Shown here: positions 48,376-58,500 of the stretch, in pieces
How positions within the stretch are numbered: position 1 is the first letter of the stretch
Layout: every line of letters starts with the position of its first letter
Source: Lineus longissimus
Taxonomy: Eukaryota; Nemertea; Pilidiophora; Heteronemertea; Lineidae
Length of the DNA: 64,000 bases
Direction: 5' to 3'
Assembly (NCBI RefSeq): GCF_910592395.1
Contig: NC_088320.1
Coordinates: forward strand, 3,472,001 to 3,536,000
Made by a program: the position numbers and the translations under genes
The notes under the pieces: model-generated
Seen by the model: the letters and a program-made list of their open reading frames with translations, nothing else
The model's database searches: none
What the model was told of the DNA's origin: nothing

Positions 48376-50095
48376 TACCATCCATATAGTTCCTTCCGAC
48401 ACATTTTTGTTTTGGCAATGTAATACATTGTGATTGTCCTTATTCACGGGAATCGGGCGTTTCCAGTGATATACGACACAAATGGGTTGTCCTCATGCAT
48501 TCACTTTGGAAACGCATTTTAAAATAGATGTTACGTCCTGTTAATGGGGCACGTCATCATCGCGTACATTTGGGAAAAACTCCCCAACGAGACCGGAGCA
48601 GACGGCTGAAAGTAGTTTATTTATTGGCCGCTAGGGTGCAGTATGTCGCTCACCCGAATTTTTCACGCAACTTTTGCTAAATAGAGCTAGTTCTAGTTTG
48701 TGATTCATTTTGATACTTCAGATTTGGGTAGTAGACCAATATAACTTAGTCGTCAGTGTGGTTTTAAGCTGGAAAAACGTATTTGTTTTTCTTAAAGTGC
48801 CTTTTTTGGACGGGTGTGTGCGATTGTTTTGTTTTTATGTCACGTGACCTCGACCATGTCGACACAAAATTGAAATAAACCACCCTTTTCTGTCATTATT
48901 TAGGACGGATATTTCTCTAATAAAAATATTAATATAATTGGCCAATTTCTTAGGCATATGATGTAGCGAATTCCCATGAAGATTTAAATTTAATTTAACT
49001 TAATTTCAACCAATGGGATAGCAACCACCACCGGAAGATCGCGGAGAAATCGGTAAACTCAACGGAGTTAATTCAGAAAAATACCAAAAAAAATTGTTTG
49101 TAGGATATACAATATTTACTCTCTTTATTTCTAATCATTCATTATATTCTCCCGCACACACGTGTATCTTAAGAGACCCTCCTAAGAGGGGGGCTTATAA
49201 TAACGTTTAGTTACATAGACGTCCTGTAGATGACCATACTAGTACCTGCTCCACAGATGGCGACACTGACCGTTCCGTTCATGGTTGTCCTCAACGACTG
49301 TACAGACGGGTTGAGAAAGCAAAAGTTTCTCTCAGATGGGTTTGCAAAGGACTTGGCAGGAGGGAGGCAGTCTTGGGAATGCAAACTGATGATTAAAACA
49401 CCTTTGTAAAGAAAAAGGGGGCATTTTTACTAGGGGCAATATAACGGGGGGGAAATTTTCCGCGGGGGGGGGTATCCTCCTATCTATCATCCTCGAATGC
49501 CAGGGTTTGATCGTACCCACCTCACCGCTGGAAGTTCAGTATGATATGGTCGTCCGGTAGATCCAATTAGGATGGTGCGATGGACTGCCCTGGGAGTCTA
49601 TTCAATTGAGGCTGTTTGTCCCCCGGACAAAGTGCTGTCCAATGAAAAGATTTCAAACTTCACCGGCGGACCCTGCCAAAGAACAATGACTGATCACCGC
49701 ATGAGGCATCCTGAGATACAGGTTTTTGATACTCTCCTACCTCGTATACCAAGTATATTTGAAATATCGAGAGGCGGAGTATGTAATATGTTGAAAATCA
49801 CTTGTTATGTCAGGATGCGCATGAGACCGTGGGTCAATCACCCTCTGTGTTTGTCTTTCAACCGGCGTCAGAGCTAGTTAATTGACTTGTTATCACCAGC
49901 AGTGTGTTACCGGTCATTAAGAAGCAATTAAAGGGAGACTATCTTGGCAAGACACTGGTAGGCAAGATAAGGTTACTAAAAGTTGCCAATAGGGGTCTCT
50001 CCTATCTCACAGTACATTCTAAGGTTATTTCGAGGCAATCAATGGACTTTTACAGACGTCTATGTACACTGGATGTGCATCTTTCAACTACTGTT

Positions 50096-50231
50096 TTCAA
50101 GGCAGACCAAACGAAGAAGACTTCTGACAAAAATCTCGTTTTGGTCTCGCGATCAAACCAGTTGGGTACGAGCCACTGGACATATAGTATGACCTCTAAC
50201 ATCTCATTTTTCGTTTGGTCTGCCTCGAGGC
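50096..50231. repeat. short inverted-repeat element
   Basis: GGCAGACCAAACGAA (about 50102-50116) is matched by TTCGTTTGGTCTGCC (about 50211-50225), and the similarity continues a few bases on each side. The size, some 135 bp, suggests a small MITE; no target-site duplication was resolved. Confidence 0.55.
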
Positions 50232-50704
50232 AACACTGAGTTGGGCTCCGAGATTCAAATCCTGTGCATTGACGTTTGGGACTCCAAATAATCTTGAATG
50301 ACCATTGATGTTTTTAAATCGATCTGATCAACTTGAATAAGTCTTGGGGTATAACTGACATTCAAAGGAGTATAAGACCATAGTCCAGATGATTGACATG
50401 AGCTTGAGACACAACCCGTCTCAGCCGTTTTGACTGGAGGCAATAATACGTACTATGGTGGCATTAAAGGGGGTCAGCAAGCAGCGGATGAAAGTCAATT
50501 TATTGTCAGATGACCCTCCTTTAATTCAAGACTTTCTTAAATATTTATATTTATTCTCCATTTCCACGATGATAAAGTTGAAGCCGTGGGAAATAGCCCA
50601 CCTCGACAAACTTTTGATATGAAAATGTCAACAAATAAAATGGAGTGTTTATAGCGATGTTGCCAGTTCATGATCACCTTCAGAAAGCCTTCTGGCCCGG
50701 AAAG

Positions 50705-53419
50705 ATGCGCTTGGTTTTACTGCTGTGTTCCCTGGTGGTGGCGACGATCGCCAAAAATACTGGTGACTTATTTTCATCATTTCGGAATCTTGTTCTTCTT
50801 CTTAGCGTTCGATTTTCTTTTGAAATATACTACAGAACAAGGTCTATGTCTCTAATCAACCTGGCTGTCGACTCTTGCTCCTCCTTTGACCCCAAGAGCT
50901 TAGTCTCCAAGTCCACCGTATGGCCATCATTTCGGAATGATTGCATGGGAGGAGTGGATCGAAGTGGTTGTACGTTCATGTGGCAATGTCATTATGATTT
51001 TTCATAGTAGGTCTTGTCTCTCCGTAAGATGCACTTAATTGTCTTCCCTAAAGGGAGTGACGATCGTCAAAAGACAATGGTAAAAGTGTTCTTCACCATC
51101 ATGGCATCTTGTAATATTTGACCGGTACGGTATGTTCCAGATGCCGTAGATCTCGAGCGAATCTCCCGCATCATCGGAGGAGAAAAGGTGACGGAAATCT
51201 CCAAATGGCCATGGCTGGTCTCCATCTCAGCGAAAGTCCCAAGTATGAAACTTGGCGCACTTGTCCTGACTTACCGGACCGTCTATTGCGGGGCGTCCGT
51301 TATCAATAGTCGATGGATACTTACAGCTGCACATTGCGTCGACAAGTAAGTACAGTGTTTTTGTTGTAAGATCATATCATAGGCATTGTATTCGTATTCA
51401 GAAGTTAATGTGGAGAAAGCTATTTTCCCGTATCTGGTTTGGATGTTTTAGACTCACTGGGCAGCCCATTGCGTCATCCTAATTGGGTACCGGCGGGGCG
51501 GGCGACAGGACGAGGCCGGTCCAATGCGCGACATGAACCCCACAGCCAGCGGACAAGCACTGACTTTTATACCCGATAGGTCTATTATCTGCACGTCGAT
51601 GTGATAAAAATCGCTTGTCTACGCTGCTGTTTTCAGCGCCAGGGATGCTAGATATTGGACCGTCCGAATGGCCACAGTGAAACTCTCGGCGAATGTTGGA
51701 GAAAAAATCAAGGATTTCTTCGGGATGGTGTTCAGCCGAGACGACTGGAGGCAGCCGGAGATTGGCGTGCAGCAAATAGTCAAACATGAAAGCTATGACT
51801 CTGCTAGTAAGTTCACAACTAAAGGACCAAAGCACAGGGGACACGTTAAATTTTTTTTAAATTAGTTGCTGGCAAACGTATAGTAGATCATTGAGCAGTT
51901 TCGCAATCATGTACTAAATAGTGTCCTCTTGGAATTGTGGAGCTCGATAGTGGTGACGCTAGCGCATGAGAGTCAGGATAGGGTCAAGTGGGTTGCAGTG
52001 TGAACAGTGCAGACTGTGATATAGCAAAGACACCTCTCGGCGACTTAGTGTACCTTAATCTGACTGTCTTCTGGCTGCTGAATAAAGTCCATGCCGACTT
52101 ATCGGCTCTCAGTCCAAAATCTCCTCAGATATACACGCACAACGACGGTGGATCGGCATGACTAAAGTCTGGCTTGAACGTTCTCTTTTCTCTCTCACAG
52201 GACACTGGATCAATGATATAGCCCTATTCAAGCTGAAGAAGGCCATACCAGACTTTGGCAAGGTCGTGAAGGAGGTATCCCTACCTGCCAGTAACTGGGA
52301 ATTCCCGGCCCCAGGACAGCAGTGCTTCATGATGGGATGGGGGTGTACCGAGGGAGGTAAGTATGGGGCGTGAAGGATCGAGTCTCCCTGTCTACCAGAA
52401 AGAACATGTTGTTCCTGGCCCCGGGGCAGCGGGGTGATCGTGAAAGGGTGGCCGGGTTGTACCGAGAATGAGAGGGGAGGGGGAAGTCAGGTTTTGAATG
52501 CGGCTGCAGCATTCATCATTAGAGCAAAGAAAGGACGAATACATGTTGCACATCCACCAAGAGCAAGTAACGGTAAGGGAAAAAGATGGTCCACTCGGAC
52601 GGTGACCAGGAGCTGGTTACATAAGTGTCATTTATAGTATCGTGTAGTTTTTCTATGGACCCATGACAAATAGATACAGAGTTGCTGCTGTGACACCAAG
52701 CGTCATCTCTTCGGAGTATACCACATTATCATACCCATATTGTTATCCCACTCTGAATAGCGTGTGACAAAAGCGATCCTTTAAACGAATCGTTCCAGGT
52801 GGCTCAGTTGCAGACCACGCCAGACAAGTCGTGCTGCCGATCGTGAACGACACGAGCTGCCGGTACATGTGGAGCGTGGACACCATTTCGAGGATATGCG
52901 CTGGGGGGCTACATAAACAGAAGGGCATTTGTCCGGTAAGTATGGTTCGAGTTCCAACTGTAGTCGCCCACTCTCGCATGCGACCACTGTATGTACAAGA
53001 CTTTCCTCTGGCCCAATCCTTTCAGCGGCTTTCACCGCCAACAGTAGTGGCTGATACAGAAATTTTAGGAAGGTGCAGCCCAACCGGCAGAGCACTAAAG
53101 GTGACTTCTTGAAAACAAGGGGTTTCCCCCCCCCCCCCAAAAGGTAAACCCGTACTTTTTGAGGTAAACCGATACGATGATCAGCTTGCTACCTTTTATT
53201 CTCCAACGATGGTTTTCATGCATGTACGTTTAGATGCAACTTTGTGATACTTTACAGGGAGATAGTGGCGGCCCTCTCGTGTGCAACAATGGAGACCACT
53301 GGGTCCAAGTGGGTATTGCCTCTTTCACAGGCCGTGACAACCCAGGGGACATCTTTGGTGCCTTCACCCGGGTCTCACACTACACTGACTGGATCCTCTG
53401 GAACATCATGCAATTATAA
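50705..53419 (+). CDS. secreted trypsin-fold serine protease (S1 family)
   Basis: Six exons: 50705-50762, 51141-51345, 51637-51806, 52201-52356, 52799-52935 and 53258-53419, with GT..AG borders and agreeing phases; 295 residues. Residues 1-16 (MRLVLLLCSLVVATIA) are a signal peptide, then a short propeptide and the activation site ISR|IIGGE at Arg29-Ile30. The catalytic triad is present: LTAAHC (His84), NDIALFKL (Asp150) and GDSGGPL (Ser245), so it should be an active endopeptidase outside the cell. Odd points: position 189 (chymotrypsin numbering) appears to be Gly, not trypsin's Asp, so Arg/Lys preference is unlikely; Cys191 is present but its usual partner Cys220 is missing, while an extra Cys follows GWG near position 143. 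An in-frame upstream ATG at 50657 would bury the signal peptide; TATA-like sequence near 50633-50650 would place transcription start after it, so 50705 is preferred. AATAAA follows at 53712. Confidence 0.92.
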
Positions 53420-53711
53420 TTCAGGTGGTGGAGGAGGAGGGGTTTTAAGGCGGTTTTACTTTTTACTATTACTGTTTTTGACTGTCGGACCTTAAAATCT
53501 GCCGATGACAGCTTCCCAGCGTTCAGAACACCAAGAAGATTGTTGAGGGGGTTCAGAGAATGGTATTAAGATCCAACACTTATTCAACAGTAGAGTGCAG
53601 AAGATGAGGGCATTTTATATTCTGACCAGTGAAGTTTTCAACAGAAACACTTCAAAACCAGGAGACAGCTCGATTTCAGACACATGCTGTTGCTGTTGGC
53701 TTAAATGATTG

Positions 53712-53717
53712 AATAAA
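53712..53717 (+). terminator. poly-A signal of the serine protease gene
   Basis: AATAAA about 290 bases after the stop codon; the first canonical signal downstream on the plus strand. Confidence 0.55.
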
Positions 53718-53765
53718 GATAATAGTAAACCTAAGTTATCCATCAGTTCTTCGACAGTTTGCGAC

Positions 53766-54006
53766 AATTGTGACAGCTACTGTCATCAGCTTGGTTGTGA
53801 CATAGGGTCTAGGACGATTGAGGTCGGATGGTAACTAATATTCAGATCTGGGACATTGTAGCAGCTACTGACATCAGATTGGTTGTATTTGACAGGGTCT
53901 AAACAGGAGGACGATCGAGTGAATCGTTTTGGCGATTCGGTATTCAGGCCATGGATATTGTGACAGCTAATGTCATCAGATTGGTTGTGACATGGTCTCT
54001 ATAGGG
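53766..54006. repeat. three-copy tandem repeat downstream of the protease
   Basis: ATTGTGACAGCTACTGTCAT starts at 53766, with variants at 53855 and 53957. Each is followed by CAG(C/A)TTGGTTGT and, in the first two copies, GGGTCTA and GACGAT. The period is 89 to 102 bp. GACAGCTACTGTC inside the unit is a small palindrome. It lies just beyond the protease poly-A signal. Confidence 0.8.
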
Positions 54007-54294
54007 AGACATAAAAGACATGAATGTGCCTTCCCATATCAAATAATGGGTCGGTATGAATTCAAACAGTTTTTGTAAATCGCTCTTTGATAAATGATCG
54101 AGATATTAATTGCAAGCTCGTGTCGATAACAGTAGAAATAAAAAAGTGGAAAAGAATATATATCCTTCAGTACTAGAAGATTGATTGCATCCAGGGAGAA
54201 TGGGGAAGAAGCAACCTTCCCTCCCATGATCCCCTGCAGTGTAAACTTAATACAACAGGTGAGAGCGCAGACGTTTGGCCAACTTATCAACAAA

Positions 54295-54366
54295 ATGACT
54301 GGCCGGGAATTGAACCCGGGACCTCCCGCAGCCTAAGCGAGAATCGTTCCATTAGACCAACGTGCC
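54295..54366 (-). pseudogene. tRNA-Pro(AGG)-like pseudogene or SINE head
   Basis: Read on the minus strand from 54366 (GGCACGTTGGTCTAATGG), it has an A box, an anticodon arm CTCGC-TTAGGCT-GCGGG with anticodon AGG, and a perfect T arm CCGGG-TTCAATT-CCCGG with B box GGTTCAATTCC. This closely matches eukaryotic tRNA-Pro. The acceptor stem does not pair: the 3' side continues CCAGTCA in place of the complement of GGCACGT. TTTT follows soon after. Hence not a working tRNA as it stands; either a decayed gene or the 5' end of a tRNA-Pro-derived SINE. Confidence 0.7.
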
Positions 54367-55382
54367 GTTCTATCAGCAACCTCGTTACTGGTGCATTAAT
54401 ACACCTACTGGCAGCACAGACGGTTGACCTGATAGGTTAGTAATTCTAATTCAGCGAGTGAATATCAATTTTTTTTTGAATGTGTGAATATTATTTAGGC
54501 AAACACTCTCAATGAAACACTTCGTAATTTATATGTATGTATATTTGATCTCCTGTGTACGACAAACGTGGTCGTCTGGAGTGAATGAACTTACTTATAT
54601 ATACTTTACTCTATATACCTTTAGGCGTCATCGGGATAATAAATAACACAGGACCAATGCGGAGAGAATCGGTAGAACATAAATACGCCGTGGTATGTAA
54701 GTTAAGTTCAGATGAGCTGTGATCGAACGGCCAACAGAAGCATGTTTGGGGTTCATGCTGTAAACTCGCCCTCCGCCCTCAAAACGGGCGTGATTTTTTA
54801 TTCAGGCAAAGCCTAGTTCCAATATCTTAGCTCAGATAGCAGCACTTGATAGTGACGGACTCGTAAAGATGTGGCAAGCGTCATACGGATTTATATACCG
54901 TGGCCCCATGTTGTATATCTGCTGGGGAGGGCCATGCTCAGAAATTACTCAGAAATCTTCAGAAATTACTTTTGCCAATGAGACAGTAGCCTACGAGCCT
55001 GGCCCTTCCCACTACAACTCTCAGAGCGTAGCCGGTCGAAGCCTATTTCAATGGGCTAATGTCCTCACTTAGACTTAGACTTTCCGAGGATCACACTCTT
55101 GAGGACCAACGAATGATAACGAAGGACCAGGGACCTGCCAGAGGTCACACAGCAGATGACCAAACGTTTCCTTAGATTTGACAACCCGGGAAAGCACATC
55201 TACTTTGACACTTGTACTTTCCCGGGATACTTTCTCAATCCCCAACAAAAAGTCCGAGGGAGCGAAACGACTGGGGGCGAAACAACCGCAATTCCATTTT
55301 ACCGAATCAAAATTTGAAGAGAGGAGGGAAAGGAAATTCAGAAACAAATAAAAACAAGTAAGTTGTTTTTTAACTGTGATTC

Positions 55383-55388
55383 TTTTAT
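55383..55388 (-). terminator. possible minus-strand poly-A signal
   Basis: TTTATT on the plus strand reads AATAAA on the minus strand. It could end a transcript coming from higher coordinates; no coding exon of such a transcript was recognised, so this is only a candidate. Confidence 0.25.
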
Positions 55389-55536
55389 TCGAGGATTGAA
55401 AGTTCAGATTTTACAATAAAAGGCTAATTATGAAATTTTTACAATTTTCATGTAACACACAGCATTTGATGAATCCATTGCCTGCATAAGGACCTAGCAG
55501 TAACATGACAAAGCAACCAGTAACCAGGGATCATTA

Positions 55537-55577
55537 CCATAGCAACCGCTGTTGCTAGGGAATAACCCATGGCAACC
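55537..55577. promoter_or_regulatory. cluster of RFX (X-box) half-sites
   Basis: ACCATAGCAAC (55537-55547), GTTGCTAGGG (55551-55560) and CCATGGCAAC (55568-55577) are alternating inverted half-sites of the X-box consensus GTTGCCATGGCAAC used by RFX factors. Three half-sites in 41 bases with opposed orientation are unlikely in this AT-rich surrounding, but no target gene is visible. Confidence 0.35.
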
Positions 55578-58500
55578 AGGGTGTTTAATAATTTTGGTGC
55601 AAGAATATAAGCATATATGCACAAATTTACAAGAGAAACATTTTTATGAATTCTTACATTTGTTGCTTTGGAATATAATGAAATGAAATTAGGACCTGTG
55701 ACATTGATAACCAGGCCAACTATCTCCAACAATTTGTAAAATTGATGTCCTTATGACGAAGCAATGCAATGGTGGAACGGTTAAACATGCGAACCTCGCC
55801 CCCAGTAATTCTTTCATCCTGGGCACGAGGTTAGTGGACACCTAAATGATTTGGAGCTGCAGTTGACTGTGGTAGAAAATTCGAAGGATTAACCCTTTCA
55901 GTAAGTATGCAATGATAATCGTCCAAAGACAGGAGTTTTGATGGAGAATCTATAAAAATTTTCAATATTGTTTCATTCATTTTTACAGCAATTGTGATTT
56001 AGTCTCAGAAAATGATTTTTTACTTTGTAGATGTCCTACAATCTCAAGCAAATAATCCAAAATCTGAGACCTAACGAATGGTCAAATGACCAATAGAATG
56101 TCTTGAAAATAGAAGAAAAGTTTTTAAATCTTGTGAAATGTCCCTGTCTTTGTATTCAATTCCATTTGTTCACATCACTCTTCGGTTAATCCATCACATC
56201 GATCGTGTTGTTGGCCTATTCTACTTACAAAATGTAGGAATGCTTAGGTTTGAAATCGAGAAGTTAGTGAGAGATTAAACAATGTTTATTGAAAAGGAGG
56301 ATGAGGGACTGTGCTCTGTGAAAAGAGGTGCGTAGTGTGTCTTACAAAACGGTCAAATTTCTAAATTGTGGTAACACATTGTAACAAGAATTAATCAAGA
56401 CTAGTGTATGGAATTCTTATACAGAAGCAGACACCTTACTTGACATTTTCAAAGTGTCTGATAGTCCGAGTCCAGAAATTTAGTGTTTTTGAGTTAACTG
56501 GTACCAAAACGCTGTAAAAACCTGGTTTTGTTTTGAAGTCAAGATTAGTAACCTTTGTAATTGTCAAAGTTTACTCACAAGCTTTCTCTGCACTTTGAAT
56601 TATGAGGCATAGTGTTAGCTCCTGTAGATGATAATTCCCAGCGAAGTTTTGTCTAATTTCCTGCAAATAGATTTAGATGTGCCTGCACAGAGTATCATAC
56701 ATGGTATATATTTTTATGTTACCGAGCCAGGTAAAGGCACATCTCACAGAGTACAGGGTTCGATCTCGAAGGGACTAGAAAACTCTACTCCATGAGGAAT
56801 AAAAAAATTAAAACTGCTTGAGCTCTCTCGTAATAGATGGTGTCAACGTATGAAACATTTTCACGACATGTTCCAATTTGAACAAAAATAGCTCTGAGTT
56901 TCAATATATTTCTTTATAATATATATTTATATATTTATATGATACATACGTATAAATAGCTTAAATATTTATACATATATATTTTTTGAATAATTATTTC
57001 TATATTATTTAATAGACACATACTGATTCCATACAATAATTTGGATAAAAATGATAGAATTTTTGTCATTGGTTTATTCACAGAGGTCAAACTACGTATA
57101 TCTGGGGGTCTCCGCACTGCACAAACACCCCATTCTGCCTCTAGAGATCGTTAGATAAGCTACATGTATAACTATAGCATAATCTGCCCAGACTCTACAT
57201 CTAGGTATCCAGAATCCTAGGGCAAAAGATAAACAGCTAGTGGCTGGAAAGTTATCATGCGTTGATTAAGACATTATATGTACACATAAAAAATCTAAAC
57301 AGACATTTCGACACGTATCAAGCAACAGGAACTGATTAACACCAGATTTAGACGTTCATTGCACATGGTGATAGAAATGAATAGAGTCAGATGATGAGTT
57401 AGTCATAAATGAGTCAGTGACCAAAGGCTCGGACCAATTCACTTCAGATCAATTTAGCTGAACTGGCGCCCACCTTATTGACACGCGGCAAACCCCTTAG
57501 AGGGAAGTAACCCAAGATGGAGGTAGAACAAGACCGCAGGATTGGTCACCAAGTCAGATATGAACAATCTGATATACAATTCAATGTGAAGTTTGTTGAT
57601 TTACATGCAAAAAGCACACATCGATCATTCCAATTAATACAAATTTACATGAGTTTCTTACTCACTATACAGCGTGGGGACAAGTTACTAGGCCCAAGAC
57701 TGTACATTCACATACCATAGAAAGATGAAAGTAAAGAAACTATAGCGGGTGACTGACGAAATGTTGCTAGACTGTTGAGCCGAGTTTTGAAACTGCTGAA
57801 TAGGCAAATCCTCCTGACTTTGGTGTGGTAGGCCATAGATCCAGGCAGCCTAACACTTCGTGAAGACGTCATGATGTCGAAATGACGTCAAGACTGGCTG
57901 TTTGATATTGGAATTCAAACTGCAAACTGCCAGAAGTGTCAATGGGCCTTTCCCAATGCCAAAACATGCTCCTACACAAGCTTTGAAGATACTACTGTAT
58001 CCTTGTTAAGAGTAACCACGTATTCACTTCTAGGTGAGAAGGCTATTTAACGTCTACATGGGAACTTACTTTAAGAGAAGTATCGGAGGCCATACCAAAT
58101 CCAAACTAAAGGTTACAGTTGAATTAAATTTGGGCTTACAACTGGAAAACATAAAATGTTCACATCAAACACTATAATGGCACAGTTAGAACAATGACCG
58201 ATAATACTGTTAGTAGAAGAAGTGTCATTGAGATTATAATAGGTCTTCAATGCCTAGAGGGTAGAAACACTAGACTGCTACAGAAAAACACATGATTGGG
58301 GATTAAGACAGAGAAGTGTTAAGACTCGGAACGCAATCGATTCTGACACGAAACTTCCTTATTTTTTATGCTGCAGCAGTTTTCAAGAAAAATCTTTTAC
58401 GGCCTCTGGGATTCTGTAGGGGATAATTTCACAATGTCAACCTACTGGCACACCAATTTGGGGTTTTATACAAAGCAGATAACTTTCCCGTTTCAAAAAT

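Larger units (their letters stand above)
47900..50640. other. gene-free stretch between ATIC and the protease
   Basis: No coding exon recognised between the divergent ATIC and protease genes. It holds the C/G-rich snap-back repeat at 48156-48375, a G-run near 49463-49471 and a small inverted-repeat element at 50096-50231. Confidence 0.5.

Noticed and set aside
50657-50704. Upstream in-frame ATG as start of the protease
   Set aside because: It would place 16 polar and aromatic residues before the hydrophobic core and spoil the signal peptide; TATA-like sequence near 50633-50650 also suggests transcription begins after it.
51479-51844. 121-codon minus-strand frame
   Set aside because: Antisense to exon 3 of the serine protease and its upstream intron; no independent support.
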